Notes: generated from the sequence alone by a model not told the origin. A stretch of 35,279 nt of DNA from Marmoricola sp. (GCA_025965195.1 JAOPXK010000003.1:1-35279); one strand, 5' to 3'; shown: positions 18,210 to 27,114, counted from the first letter of the stretch. Numbers and translations are program-made.

Positions 18210-21200
18210 GCCGACTCTGCTTCCCGCAACCTCTGGCTGATCACCGCTGAGACGCCGTCGCCTCGCATGGTCACGCCGTACAGCGCGTCGCCGACCTCCA
18301 TCGTCCGCTTCTGGTGGGTGATCACCAGGAGCTGTGAGTTCTCGCGCAGCTCCTCGTAGATCTCCAGGAGCCGGCCGAGGTTCGTGTCGTCGAGCGCCGC
18401 CTCAACCTCGTCGAGGATGTAGAACGGCGACGGCCGGGCCTTGAAGAGTGCAACCAGGAAGGCGACCGCGACCAGTGACCGCTCGCCACCGGAAAGCAGC
18501 GAGAGGCGCTTGACCTTCTTGCCGGCAGGCCGTGCCTCGACCTCGATGCCGCTGTTGAGCATGTCGTTCGGATCGGTGAGGACGAGTCTGCCCTCACCAC
18601 CGGGGAACAGCCGGGTGAACGTCGAGTCGAAGGCCTTGGTGACATCGGCGTACGCCTCGGTGAAGACCTGCAGCACCCGCTCGTCGACCTCGCGGACGAT
18701 GTCGAGCAGGTCCTTGCGCGTGCGTCGAAGGTCCTCGAGCTGTTCGGTGAGGAACTTGTGCCGCTCCTCGAGCGCGGAGAACTCCTCGAGCGCGAGCGGG
18801 TTGATCCGGCCGAGCTGTGCCAGCGAGCGTTCGGCGCTGCGCAGCCGCTTGGTCTGCTCCTCGCGGTCGTAGGCGGCTGGTTCGGGAGCCTCTTCCCCGT
18901 CGGGAACCTCGCCACTGAACGGGATCAGGTTGTCCGGGCCGTACTCGGTGACGAGGGCGCCCGGGTCCAGGCCGAGCTCCTCGAGTGCGCGTTCCTCGAG
19001 CTGCTCGATCCGCATCCGCTGCTGGGTGCGGGCCATCTCGTCGCGGTGCACGGAGTTCACCAGCTCATCGAGGCTCTTGGAGAGCCCGCGCAGCTTCTCC
19101 CGGGTGTTGAGCAGCTCCTGCTCGCGGCCGTAGCGACCCTGCTCGACCCTGGTGCGGGCGACGGCCGCCAGGGCGATCGACTCCTCGAGGCGAGCGAGCA
19201 CGACGGCAGCACCGCGGCTGACTGCCTCACCGATCTGGCCCTCATGGAGGATCCGTTCGCGACGGGCGATCGCCTTCGCGCGCGCCTGGCGTTCGGCATT
19301 GGCGGCGTTGCGCAGCGAGTCGGCTCGGCCGTGCAGGGCGCGGGCGCGTTCCTCGGCCGTACGAAGTGCCAGCCGACTCTCCATCTCGTGGGCCCGGGCC
19401 GTGCGCGCCGCCTCGGCGAGACGCTCGCGCTCGGTCGTGTCGGGCTCCTCCTCGGGTGCGTCCTCGGCCGCGGTCAGCCGAGCCTCGAGGTCGGCGAGAC
19501 CGGCCAGGTCCTTGTCGCGGGCTTCCTGCGCACCGGCGATCGCCTGGTCGAGCCGAGCGGCCTCGGCCTTCGCGGAGCGGGCCTGGGAGCCGTACTGCCC
19601 GAGTTCCTCCGCGACCGCCGCGAGAGTCGCATCGGACTCGTGCAGCTTGGCGAGCGCAACGTCGGAGCGACGTACGGCGTCCTCGCGCTCGGACTCAAGG
19701 GTGGTGAGGGTGAAGGTCAGCCGCTCGAGCGTGTGGGTCGCCGCGGTGAGCATCTCTGCCGCCTCGTCGACCGCGGCCTGCACCTCGATCAGGCTGGGTG
19801 CGCTCGACGAACCGCCGGCCGCGAAGTGCGCACCCAGGATGTCGCCGTCGAGCGTGACGGCCGTGACATCGGGAGCTCCGGCGACGAGCGCCTTCGCGGC
19901 CTTGAGGTCATCGACCACAGCGATCTTGAAGAGCAACCGGGACAGCGCCGGGCGCAGGTCGTCGGGGCATTCCACGACGTCCATCGCATAGATCGCGCCG
20001 GCGGAGAGCCCGGGCCAGGTCTGGTTGTCCATGGCCGCGCCCCCGAGCAGGATCCCGGCGCGGCCGAGGTCCTCGCCCTTGAGGTGCCCGATCGCGCCGA
20101 TGGCCGCGTCGACATCGCGTACGGCGACCGCATCGGCCGCCCCACCCAGTGCCGCAGCGACGGCAGCTTCATAGCCGGACTGCACGCTCAGCAGCGCGGC
20201 CACCGAGCCGAGCATGCCGGCCACGGAGTCGGTGGCCGCGAGCAGCGCACCGGCACCGTCCTTGCGGTTGAGGCCGAGCTCAAGGGCTTCCTTGCGTGCG
20301 ACCAGCCCGGACTTCTCGCGCTCGGCGGTCTGCACCTCCTGGCGGGTCTTGGCGAGCCTGTCCTCGATGTCGTTGAGCAGCGCGGTCGCACCCTCGTACT
20401 CGGCATCGAGACCTTCTTCGCCGGCGTCGAGCCCGGCGATCCTGGACTCGAGCGAGGTGAAGCTGTGCTGAGCCTTCTCGGCGCGCGCAGTGGCTTCCTC
20501 GCGAGCACTGGTGAGGCGACCGACCTCTTCGTCGGCGGCTGCGGCACGACTGCGGAGTCCGTTGACCTGTCCGTGCAGCCGGGCCATACCCTCACGCCGG
20601 TCCGCGGCAGCTCGCTGAAGGCCCGCGACGCGCTGCTCCTCAGCGCCGAACTCCTGCTCGGAGGTCTGGCGAGCCGTGACGGCGCCGGCGAGTGCGCCCC
20701 GACTGGCCTCGACCTCGGCGGCGATCTCGGCTTCCTGCACACCGATGCGTTCGGCTTCCGCCTCCAGCTGCTCGGGGTCGCGGCCGCCACCGGACGGCTC
20801 CGCTGTGCTTTCGCGCGCGTTGCGGACGCGCTCGGCGGCCAGGTTCGCCGTACCCCTGATGCGGTCGCGCAGGCCGGACAGGCCGAACCAGGTCTCCTGC
20901 GCCCGGGCCAGCGCCGGCAGGTCCTCGCGGAGTGCCAGCTCGAGTGCGGCCTCGACCTCACGGGTGGCGGTCAGGTCGGCCTCGACCTCGGCGCGACGTT
21001 CGATCAGGACGGACTCGTCGGCGAGCTCCTGCTCGAGCGAGAGCCGGGCGGTCGCGAGGTCGTCGGCCATGAGCCGGGCGCGCGCATCACGGAGGTCCGC
21101 CTGGACACTCTGCGCGCGACGGGCGACTTCGGCCTGGCGCCCGAGCGGTTTGAGCTGGCGGCGGATCTCGCTGAGCAGATCCGACAGCCGAGTCAGGTTG

Positions 21201-21757
21201 CCGTCGGTCGAGTCGAGCTTGCGGAGCGCCTTCTCCTTGCGCTTGCGGTGCTTGAGGACGCCCGCCGCCTCTTCGACGAACCCGCGGCGGTCCTCAGGTG
21301 TGGCGTGCAGGATCTGGTCGAGCTGGCCCTGGCCGACGATGACGTGCATCTCCCGGCCGATGCCGGAGTCGCTGAGCAGCTCCTGTACGTCGAGCAGCCG
21401 GCACGGGGTCCCATTGATGGCGTACTCGGAGCCGCCGCTGCGGAACATCGTCCGGCTGATCGTGACCTCGGCGTACTCGATCGGGAGCGCGCCGTCGGCA
21501 TTGTCGATGGTCAGCAGCACCTCGGCGCGACCGAGCGGGGGGCGGCCGGACGTGCCGGCGAAGATGACGTCTTCCATCTTTCCGCCGCGCAACGACTTCG
21601 CGCCCTGCTCGCCCATCACCCAGGCGAGCGCATCGACCACGTTGGACTTGCCGGACCCGTTGGGCCCGACGATGCAGGTGATGCCTGGCTCGAGCTGAAG
21701 GGTCGTCGAGGAGGCGAAGGACTTGAACCCCTTGAGGGTCAGGCTCTTCAGATACAA
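18206..21757 (-). CDS. smc: Chromosome partition protein Smc
   Basis: SMC ATPase of 1183 residues that, with ScpA and ScpB, organises and segregates the chromosome. Head, coil and hinge are visible: Walker A GPNGSGKSN (residues about 32-40), two long Ala/Glu/Arg-rich coiled coils, a hinge around residues 500-640 (GRAGILLGGAAMDNQ and neighbouring Gly-rich segments), then the signature LLSGGERSLVAVAFL and Walker B FYILDEVEAALDD near the C-terminus. The start is TTG 21755-21757 with GAGGAG just upstream, giving MYLKSLTLKGFKSF, the usual Smc N-terminus. The downstream thioesterase overlaps it. Its long antisense open frames are codon-bias artefacts. Confidence 0.97.
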   Translation of the reverse strand: MYLKSLTLKGFKSFASSTTLQLEPGITCIVGPNGSGKSNVVDALAWVMGEQGAKSLRGGKMEDVIFAGTSGRPPLGRAEVLLTIDNADGALPIEYAEVTISRTMFRSGGSEYAINGTPCRLLDVQELLSDSGIGREMHVIVGQGQLDQILHATPEDRRGFVEEAAGVLKHRKRKEKALRKLDSTDGNLTRLSDLLSEIRRQLKPLGRQAEVARRAQSVQADLRDARARLMADDLATARLSLEQELADESVLIERRAEVEADLTATREVEAALELALREDLPALARAQETWFGLSGLRDRIRGTANLAAERVRNARESTAEPSGGGRDPEQLEAEAERIGVQEAEIAAEVEASRGALAGAVTARQTSEQEFGAEEQRVAGLQRAAADRREGMARLHGQVNGLRSRAAAADEEVGRLTSAREEATARAEKAQHSFTSLESRIAGLDAGEEGLDAEYEGATALLNDIEDRLAKTRQEVQTAEREKSGLVARKEALELGLNRKDGAGALLAATDSVAGMLGSVAALLSVQSGYEAAVAAALGGAADAVAVRDVDAAIGAIGHLKGEDLGRAGILLGGAAMDNQTWPGLSAGAIYAMDVVECPDDLRPALSRLLFKIAVVDDLKAAKALVAGAPDVTAVTLDGDILGAHFAAGGSSSAPSLIEVQAAVDEAAEMLTAATHTLERLTFTLTTLESEREDAVRRSDVALAKLHESDATLAAVAEELGQYGSQARSAKAEAARLDQAIAGAQEARDKDLAGLADLEARLTAAEDAPEEEPDTTERERLAEAARTARAHEMESRLALRTAEERARALHGRADSLRNAANAERQARAKAIARRERILHEGQIGEAVSRGAAVVLARLEESIALAAVARTRVEQGRYGREQELLNTREKLRGLSKSLDELVNSVHRDEMARTQQRMRIEQLEERALEELGLDPGALVTEYGPDNLIPFSGEVPDGEEAPEPAAYDREEQTKRLRSAERSLAQLGRINPLALEEFSALEERHKFLTEQLEDLRRTRKDLLDIVREVDERVLQVFTEAYADVTKAFDSTFTRLFPGGEGRLVLTDPNDMLNSGIEVEARPAGKKVKRLSLLSGGERSLVAVAFLVALFKARPSPFYILDEVEAALDDTNLGRLLEIYEELRENSQLLVITHQKRTMEVGDALYGVTMRGDGVSAVISQRLREAESA

Positions 21758-21895
21758 CGGGGCTCCTCACTCCGGGTCCGACGCGAATCCTTGCATGCGC
21801 CGGCAGTGTCACTGACTGGGGGAAGAGCAGCAGTCTCAGCCTACGTTGACCGACGGGTGCCGGCGGGAGGTGCCTACGCGTGTCGGACAGGCCAC

Positions 21896-22702
21896 TCAGG
21901 CGCCGGACAGCGCCTTGAGGCCCGCGATCAGAACCTTCACGCTGAAGTCGAAGCGCTCGTCCCCGCCTCCGGAGGTCATCACGTCGGCCATCGACGAGAT
22001 CAGCGGGAAGTGGTCGACCGGCAGCTTGGTCATGAAGTCGCGGACCGCCGCGACGATGGTCTCCTCGTCAGCCGGGCCGTCGGTTTCCGCGCCCCGCTGC
22101 CGCCAGATGTCCTCCTCGACAGCGACGGAGCCGACGTAGAGGTTCGTCAGGTCGATGAACCATGCGGCGTACCGGTCGGGAATGTTGCCCGCCCTGAGCA
22201 GCGCGAGGAGGCCCTCGGCTGCGACCAGCGCACCTGGCTGCATCGGGATCATCCCCATGGACGCCCGCGCAACTCCGGGATGGGCACGGTAGAGGTCGAG
22301 CAGGTCGTGCAGGGCCACGTCGAGCTGCTCGTCCCAGTGCTCCGGATCGGGCTGCGGGATCTTCCACTGACCGGCGACGCGGTCGAGCACCAGTCCGTCC
22401 AGCTCGCCCCGGTTCGCGACATGGGCGTAGAGCGATGCCGGGCCGGTGTCGAGCTCCTTGGCAATCGAACGCATGGTGACCGCGTCGTAGCCTTTCTCAC
22501 GCATCTGCTCGATGGCGACGTCGACGATCCGGTCGACACTGAGGCGCTCGCGGGCTGGCGCCTTCCTGGCCGTACGCCGATCCGCCCCGACCCCGGCCAT
22601 CGCATCGGTCCACGCCTTGCTGAGCCCTTCGGTCACGCCCTCGGGGAGGGTGACCCTGACCTCGGCCTTGCCGAGCTTCCACGACTTCGACTCACCAGCC
22701 AT
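21896..22702 (-). CDS. TetR family repressor, divergent from MFS exporter
   Basis: Repressor-type protein of 268 residues from ATG 22700-22702. It has an unusually long N-terminal part (about 55 residues, including KLGKAEVRVTLPEGVTEGLSKAW) before the helix-turn-helix: LSVDRIVDVAIEQM, GYDAVTMRSIAKELDTGPASLYAHVANRGEL. The C-terminal half resembles the tetracycline-repressor-like C-terminal domain. It is transcribed away from the DHA2-type transporter at 22853, with four GAAC-N3-GTTC palindromes between them, so it very likely represses both and is released by a transporter substrate. An in-frame ATG at 22720 would add six residues. The inducer is unknown. Confidence 0.9.
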   Translation of the reverse strand: MAGESKSWKLGKAEVRVTLPEGVTEGLSKAWTDAMAGVGADRRTARKAPARERLSVDRIVDVAIEQMREKGYDAVTMRSIAKELDTGPASLYAHVANRGELDGLVLDRVAGQWKIPQPDPEHWDEQLDVALHDLLDLYRAHPGVARASMGMIPMQPGALVAAEGLLALLRAGNIPDRYAAWFIDLTNLYVGSVAVEEDIWRQRGAETDGPADEETIVAAVRDFMTKLPVDHFPLISSMADVMTSGGGDERFDFSVKVLIAGLKALSGA

Positions 22703-22724
22703 GACCCAATCGTAACCCATGAAC

Positions 22725-22793
22725 GAACGATGTTCTTGACATACGAACATCGTTCGATATAGAACAGTGTTCGCAGGCTTACGAACACTGTTC
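22725..22793. promoter_or_regulatory. Array of four GAAC-N3-GTTC operators
   Basis: Four 11-mers share the palindrome GAAC-N3-GTTC: GAACGATGTTC (22725-22735), GAACATCGTTC (22745-22755), GAACAGTGTTC (22762-22772) and GAACACTGTTC (22783-22793). Copies 1 and 2 are reverse complements of each other, as are copies 3 and 4, so the array is two nested inverted repeats. Centres are 20, 17 and 21 bp apart. The array spans the -35 to transcription-start region of the exporter and lies upstream of the divergent tetR gene, as expected for cooperative TetR binding. Confidence 0.82.
22736..22763 (+). promoter_or_regulatory. Promoter of the MFS exporter
   Basis: A consensus -35 TTGACA (22736-22741) is followed after 16 bp by TATAGA (22758-22763). 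The -35 sits in the spacer between operator copies 1 and 2, and copy 2 fills the spacer between -35 and -10, so repressor binding would occlude RNA polymerase. The leader to the ATG at 22853 is about 80 nt. Confidence 0.7.
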
Positions 22794-22805
22794 CTGTCTC
22801 GACAA

Positions 22806-22831
22806 GCTCGACAACCGGGGCTCGACAACCG
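22806..22831 (+). repeat. Short direct repeat in the exporter leader
   Basis: GCTCGACAACCG occurs at 22806-22817 and 22820-22831, and a related CTCGACAAGC precedes them. The unit resembles TCTCGACAAGCTCGAC-type intergenic repeats common in actinobacterial genomes. No function can be assigned. Confidence 0.45.
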
Positions 22832-22852
22832 AACCACGTAGGAGATTCAGCC

Positions 22853-24295
22853 ATGACCACCACCCTTTCCGCAGAGGCAGTTCCTCTGCACAGCGCGGAG
22901 CACGGCTACCGCTACCGCTGGCTGGTCCTCGCCGTCGTGCTGATCGCCGACGTGATGGACCTCCTCGACTCGACCGTCGCCAACATCGCCGGTCCCTCGA
23001 TCCGAAGAAGCATCGGCGGCAGCGAGTCCACCCTGCAGTGGGTGCTCGCGGCGTACACGCTGACGTTCGCGGTCGGCCTGATCACCTCCGCCCGTGCCGG
23101 CGATCTCTTCGGGCGCCGCCGGCTCTTCCTGATCGGGATGATCGGCTTCACGGTTGCCTCGCTGCTGTGTGGCCTCGCGCCGTCGGCCGGCCTGCTGATC
23201 GCCGCCCGGGTCGCCCAGGGCCTCTTCGGCGCGGTGATGATCCCCCAGGGCCTCGCGATGGTGAAGGCCTCGTTCAGCGAGGCTGACATCCAGAAGGCGT
23301 TCATCCCGTTCGGCCCCGTGATGGGCCTCGCCGCCGTGCTCGGACCGATCCTGGCCGGCTTCCTGCTCAAGGCCGACCTGTTCGGCTCAGGCTGGCGCTC
23401 GATCTTCTGGATCAACCTGCCAGTCGGTGTCGTCGCGTCGTACCTCTCGCTGAAGTACCTGCCGCGCAATCTCGAGCGGGACAAGGCAGCCCGGCTCGAC
23501 CCGGTAGGCACCGTGCTGCTGACCGCCGCGTCGGCGCTGCTGATCTACCCCCTCGTGCAGGGTCACGTGGAGGGCTGGCCCGGCTGGATGTTCGGCATGC
23601 TCGCCGCGTCGGCCGTGCTCTTCGGAGCCTTCGTGGTCTCCGAGCGCCGCTCGGCGCACCCGGTCATCGAGGCCTCGCTCTTCGCCAACAGGTCGTTCGT
23701 CGGTGGCATCGTGTTCCTCGGCACGTTCTTCACCGCGATGTCCGGCTTCATGCTGACCATCAACCTGTTCATGCAGTACGGCCTGCACTTCACCCCGATG
23801 CACACCGGCATCGCGATGTCACCGTGGGCACTCGGCATGGCCATCGGCGCCGGCGCCTCAGGCGCGGTGCTTGGTGAGAAGTTCGGCCGGCGCGTGCTTC
23901 ACGGAGGGCTGCTCGTCCTCGGCGCCGGCGTCGCCACCACCTGGTGGAGCATCGGTCACTCGGGCATGGCGATCGGCGGCTGGGGCCTCGCGCCCGGCTT
24001 CATCATCATGGGCCTCGGCACCGGCGTGATCTTTGCCCCGCTGTTCGACATCATCCTGGCCTCACTGGCCGACAGCGAGCTGGGTTCCGGGTCCGGCCTG
24101 CTCAACGCCGTGCAGCAGTTCTGCGGAGCGCTCGGGGTCGCCGTGCTCGGCACGATCTTCTTCCAGGTGCTCCCGGACAAGGGCTTCGTGGACTCGATCC
24201 GCGAGTTGGTCCTGATCGGCCTCGGCTGCTACGCCGTCAGCTTCCTGGTGGTGTTCCTGCTGCCGATGCGGGCGGGTGCAGAACTGACGCACTGA
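22853..24295 (+). CDS. MFS drug exporter, DHA2 family (14 TM)
   Basis: Major facilitator of 480 residues, with about 14 hydrophobic helices, of the drug:H+ antiporter-2 type. Family motifs include VMDLLDSTVANIA in helix 1, motif A as SARAGDLFGRRRLFL after helix 2, RVAQGLFGAVMIPQGLAM in helix 4 and motif C as GLAAVLGPILAGF in helix 5. It is likely to expel a toxic compound or natural product from the cell membrane using the proton gradient; the substrate is unknown. The ATG at 22853 follows TAGGAG by 8 nt. A divergent TetR gene and operator array indicate substrate-inducible expression. A strong hairpin follows the stop. Confidence 0.93.
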   Translation: MTTTLSAEAVPLHSAEHGYRYRWLVLAVVLIADVMDLLDSTVANIAGPSIRRSIGGSESTLQWVLAAYTLTFAVGLITSARAGDLFGRRRLFLIGMIGFTVASLLCGLAPSAGLLIAARVAQGLFGAVMIPQGLAMVKASFSEADIQKAFIPFGPVMGLAAVLGPILAGFLLKADLFGSGWRSIFWINLPVGVVASYLSLKYLPRNLERDKAARLDPVGTVLLTAASALLIYPLVQGHVEGWPGWMFGMLAASAVLFGAFVVSERRSAHPVIEASLFANRSFVGGIVFLGTFFTAMSGFMLTINLFMQYGLHFTPMHTGIAMSPWALGMAIGAGASGAVLGEKFGRRVLHGGLLVLGAGVATTWWSIGHSGMAIGGWGLAPGFIIMGLGTGVIFAPLFDIILASLADSELGSGSGLLNAVQQFCGALGVAVLGTIFFQVLPDKGFVDSIRELVLIGLGCYAVSFLVVFLLPMRAGAELTH

Positions 24296-24320
24296 CAGGC
24301 ACCACGAGCGGACATGGATC

Positions 24321-24349
24321 GACCCGGCAGGGGAATCGTCTGCCGGGTC
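24321..24349 (+). terminator. Terminator of the MFS exporter
   Basis: GACCCGGCAG (24321-24330) and CTGCCGGGTC (24340-24349) form a perfect 10-bp stem with a 9-nt loop, 25 nt after the stop codon. T-containing sequence (GGTTGGTGCTCGTTGG) follows. It sits between convergent genes and may also stop the small gene on the other strand. Confidence 0.75.
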
Positions 24350-24370
24350 GGTTGGTGCTCGTTGGGGGGA

Positions 24371-24562
24371 TCAGACGGGTTCGAGGACGTCTTGACTGAC
24401 CTCAGACGCGAGTACTGCGAGTGCGTCATTTTCTACCTGGAGCCGTACGACGACCGCTTCGAGGTCGGCGACCCGCTGGCGAAGTAGGCGGTTGTCGGTG
24501 GAGAGCCGGTCCGCAACACGAGGGTCGGTGGTACTGATGTAACCGAGTAGAGCCTTGGCCAT
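24371..24562 (-). CDS. Small coiled-coil protein of unknown function
   Basis: Protein of 63 residues beginning MAKALLGYISTTDPRVADRL. The middle forms a heptad-like helix (NRLLRQRVADLEAVVVRLQVENDALAVLA split over residues 24-52) with leucines at coiled-coil spacing, so it probably dimerises. A GGAGG Shine-Dalgarno 6 nt before the ATG supports expression. Similar short MAKALLG-type proteins occur in other actinobacteria as far as I recall, without known function. It lies alone between the exporter terminator and mutM, downstream of mutM in the same direction, with a 76-nt gap. Confidence 0.72.
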   Translation of the reverse strand: MAKALLGYISTTDPRVADRLSTDNRLLRQRVADLEAVVVRLQVENDALAVLASEVSQDVLEPV

Positions 24563-24638
24563 AGGTGTCCTCCGGGGGCAATCTGGGTTATTGGCCGGAC
24601 GGGCCGTCTACAAGAGTCTCACGGTGGGTGCGGCTGGA

Positions 24639-25505
24639 TCAAGACCTGCGGGCACGAGGTAGTGGCTGGCAGCCCGGGCAGAAGTACGACGAGCGGTTCA
24701 TGAACGAGACACGCCGAATCGGCGTAGCGCAGCGGGAGCAGGGCTGGCCCTCCTGGCCGTAGGCCTCCAGAGACCGGTCGAAATAGCCGCTCTCGCCGTT
24801 GACGTTGACGTAGAGCGCGTCGAACGACGTACCTCCCTGACCGAGCGCGGCCAGCATCACCTGCCGGGCACCGGCGAGCACCCGCTCGACGTCGGAGGCA
24901 CGCAACCGCTCCCCCGGTTTCTCACCGTTGACCTGGGCAAGCCACAGCGCCTCGTCGGCATAGATGTTGCCGACGCCCGAGATCAGCGACTGGTTGAGCA
25001 GCTGCCGCTTGATGCCCGAGGCGCTGCGACGGACCCGGCGCACGAACTCAGCGTCGTCGAATGCCTCGTCGAGCGGATCACGGGCGATGTGGGCGATCTC
25101 GCCAGGGAGGTCGGCACCGCCATCGGAGATGGCCAGTCCGCCGAACATCCGCTGGTCGACGAAACGGAGCTCGGGTCCCGACTGCGCTCGACCACCCGAG
25201 AACGTGAACCGCACTCGCAGGTGGCGTTCGTCGGGTACGTCGGCCGGCTGGATGAGCATCTGGCCACTCATCCCGAGGTGGCCGAGGACTGCGTCGCCGT
25301 TGTCGAGCGGCAACCAGAGGTACTTCCCGCGGCGGCGGGCAGCGGTGAACCGGCGACCGGTCAACCGGGCCGCGAAGTCGGCAGGACCAGCCTCGTGGCG
25401 GCGTACCGGACGAGGATGCAGGACCTCCACGGACTCGATCGTGCGCTCGAGGACGTGTGCTTCGAGCCCACGCCGAACGACTTCGACCTCGGGGAGCTCA
25501 GGCAA
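24639..25505 (-). CDS. mutM: Formamidopyrimidine-DNA glycosylase (Fpg/MutM)
   Basis: Base-excision repair enzyme that removes 8-oxoguanine and formamidopyrimidines and nicks the abasic site. In the 288 residues, the N-terminal proline nucleophile is in MPELPEVE, with Glu3 also conserved. Other marks are HLGMSGQML, the helix-two-turn-helix [14 protein letters not shown], and a C-terminal zinc finger [10 protein letters not shown]...SSYFCPGCQ. The start is TTG 25503-25505, set by the invariant PELPEV. It follows rnc with 5 nt between, as in the M. tuberculosis rnc-fpg pair, so it is co-transcribed with rnc and rpmF. Confidence 0.97.
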   Translation of the reverse strand: MPELPEVEVVRRGLEAHVLERTIESVEVLHPRPVRRHEAGPADFAARLTGRRFTAARRRGKYLWLPLDNGDAVLGHLGMSGQMLIQPADVPDERHLRVRFTFSGGRAQSGPELRFVDQRMFGGLAISDGGADLPGEIAHIARDPLDEAFDDAEFVRRVRRSASGIKRQLLNQSLISGVGNIYADEALWLAQVNGEKPGERLRASDVERVLAGARQVMLAALGQGGTSFDALYVNVNGESGYFDRSLEAYGQEGQPCSRCATPIRRVSFMNRSSYFCPGCQPLPRARRS

Positions 25506-25510
25506 CGCGA

Positions 25511-26275
25511 TCAGGTAACAGCGTCGGATTCGTTCTGCGTCGCGTTGGCTTCGGCGACGAGCTTGCCGGCCAGCTCGGCTGCGGCGGCGTACTCACCGGC
25601 GAGGGTTTCGTACGCCGACTCGGCAGCCTGCTGCTCGGCTTCCTTCTTGGAGCGACCGACACCATTGCCGTGCAGGCGGTCGCCGACCCGCACCTGCGCG
25701 GTGAAGGTCTTCTGGTGGTCGGGTCCCTCGTCCTCGATGACGTACTCGGGGACACCGAGCTCGTGCTCGGCGGTGAGCTCCTGGAGCGAGGTCTTCCAGT
25801 CCAGGCCGGCACCCAGCGCCGCAGCGGCGGTGAGCAGCGGGTCGAAGAGCAGGTGGACGACGCCAGCGGAGTTGTCGAACCCGCCGGAGAGGTAGACGGC
25901 GCCGATCACGGCCTCGACCGTGTCGGAGAGGATCGAGGCCTTCTGGCGTCCGCCGGTGGCCTCCTCCCCCTTGCCGAGGAAGATGTGCGCGCCCAGCCCG
26001 ATCGTGCGGGCCACATCAGCCAGGGCACGCGCGTTCACGACGGCGGCCCGCAACTTGGCGAGCCGGCCCTCGGAGAGATCGGGATGGGTTTTGTAGAGCG
26101 TCTCGGTGACGACCACGCCGAGCACCGAGTCGCCGAGGAACTCCAGGCGCTCGTTGGTCGGCAGCCCGCCGTTCTCGTAGGCGAACGACCGGTGCGTCAG
26201 GGCAAGGTGCAGCAGCTCGGCGTCCAGGACCGGATTGCCGAGCGCATCACGCAACTCGTCGTACGACGAAGTCAA
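25511..26275 (-). CDS. rnc: Ribonuclease III
   Basis: Endonuclease for double-stranded RNA that processes rRNA precursors and structured mRNAs. The RNase III signature [16 protein letters not shown] near residue 43 carries the catalytic acidic residues. A second acidic set is in [16 protein letters not shown], followed by a dsRNA-binding domain ([16 protein letters not shown], then [18 protein letters not shown]). The frame is open to 26371, but the upstream part overlaps rpmF. TTG 26273-26275, giving [13 protein letters not shown], is the most likely start and leaves about 254 residues, near normal. No good Shine-Dalgarno precedes it. It lies in the DUF177-rpmF-rnc-mutM unit. Confidence 0.95.
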   Translation of the reverse strand: MTSSYDELRDALGNPVLDAELLHLALTHRSFAYENGGLPTNERLEFLGDSVLGVVVTETLYKTHPDLSEGRLAKLRAAVVNARALADVARTIGLGAHIFLGKGEEATGGRQKASILSDTVEAVIGAVYLSGGFDNSAGVVHLLFDPLLTAAAALGAGLDWKTSLQELTAEHELGVPEYVIEDEGPDHQKTFTAQVRVGDRLHGNGVGRSKKEAEQQAAESAYETLAGEYAAAAELAGKLVAEANATQNESDAVT

Positions 26276-26291
26276 CGGATGTTGCGTCGCG

Positions 26292-26477
26292 TCAGAGGAC
26301 CTGGCGACGGTCGGCCTTGGCGCCGTACTGACCGCACTCGCCGCACGCACGGTGAGGGAGGTGGTTGGCACCGCAGGCCGGGTTGGTGCACTTCACCAGG
26401 GTCGGCGCTACGGCCTTCCATGCCGAACGACGGTGGCGCGTGTTGCTGCGCGACATCTTCCGCTTCGGGACAGCCAC
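26292..26477 (-). CDS. rpmF: 50S ribosomal protein L32
   Basis: Ribosomal protein of 61 residues, beginning [17 protein letters not shown], the invariant L32 N-terminus. Four cysteines (30, 35, 45, 48) form a zinc-ribbon-like C-x4-C...C-x2-C; the first pair is spaced by four residues instead of the more common two. It starts at GTG 26475-26477 with AAGGAG upstream. It follows the DUF177 gene, the widely conserved yceD-rpmF pairing, and precedes rnc. Confidence 0.96.
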   Translation of the reverse strand: MAVPKRKMSRSNTRHRRSAWKAVAPTLVKCTNPACGANHLPHRACGECGQYGAKADRRQVL

Positions 26478-26494
26478 GGTTACTCCTTATCAGG

Positions 26495-26512
26495 GGCCGG
26501 ATCGCTCCGGCC
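26495..26512 (-). other. Small hairpin in the DUF177-rpmF gap
   Basis: GGCCGGA (26495-26501) and TCCGGCC (26506-26512) form a 7-bp stem with a 4-nt loop just upstream of the rpmF Shine-Dalgarno. It may tune rpmF expression or be a processing site. Confidence 0.35.
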
Positions 26513-26526
26513 GTTAACGTCTGTGT

Positions 26527-27045
26527 TCAGGCTTCGTCTTCTGTTGCTGCGAGCCCGGTGAGCGCCGACCAGCGAGGGTCGATCGGATCATCGTGCCGGT
26601 GATCCGGGTCGTCTGCCAGCCGTGCGCCACATTCGACACACAAGCCGGGACAGTCGTCGGAACACAACGGCTGGAACGGTAGTGCAAGCACCACCGCATT
26701 CCGCAGCAGTGGCTCCAGGTCGATCAGATCGTCCTGCAACCGGCTGACATCTTCTTCCTCTTCGTCTGCCTCGGACTCGTCGTAGACGAACAGCTCCTGG
26801 AGGTCGACGTGGACAGTGTCCTCGATCGGCTCCAGGCACCGTGCGCACTCACCCTCGAGATCGGCGTCGGCCGATCCGGTGACGAGCACACCTTCCATGA
26901 CAGCCTCGAGCCGCAGGTCGAAGTCGACCGGCGAACCCTCGGGCACTCCCAGGATTTCGATGCCAAGTTCGGCAGGTGCCTCAGCAGAGAACGACACCCT
27001 GTGCAGGGACCCCGGGCGGCGGCCGAGCTCGCGTGTATCGAGCAC
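26527..27045 (-). CDS. yceD: DUF177/YceD family protein
   Basis: Protein of 172 residues of the DUF177 family, nearly always encoded beside rpmF and implicated in other organisms in 23S rRNA accumulation. The start LDTRELGRRPGSLHRV is typical of actinobacterial members. Cysteines occur as CARCLEPI in the middle and as CSDDCPGLCVECG near residues 128-141, a probable metal site. An acidic patch (ESEADEEEEDVSRL) lies between them. It begins at GTG 27043-27045. A promoter-like pair lies just upstream, so it probably heads the DUF177-rpmF-rnc-mutM operon. Confidence 0.92.
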   Translation of the reverse strand: MLDTRELGRRPGSLHRVSFSAEAPAELGIEILGVPEGSPVDFDLRLEAVMEGVLVTGSADADLEGECARCLEPIEDTVHVDLQELFVYDESEADEEEEDVSRLQDDLIDLEPLLRNAVVLALPFQPLCSDDCPGLCVECGARLADDPDHRHDDPIDPRWSALTGLAATEDEA

Positions 27046-27114
27046 GAGCGGCGCTCTCGGGTCTAACTTGCTCAGGGCGTCACTTCCAGATGAGGCACAT
27101 ACAGAACCGAGGGA

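Noticed and set aside
18758-22762. A very long plus-strand open frame antisense to smc (over 1300 codons).
   Set aside because: It mirrors the codon bias of smc on the opposite strand and resembles no protein family; Smc itself is unambiguous.
22806-22831. Direct repeats considered as a CRISPR fragment.
   Set aside because: Only two 12-nt copies 14 nt apart with no spacer-length sequence between them.
26276-26371. Upstream extension of rnc to GTG 26371.
   Set aside because: It overlaps about 80 nt of rpmF, and the added residues are not part of RNase III.
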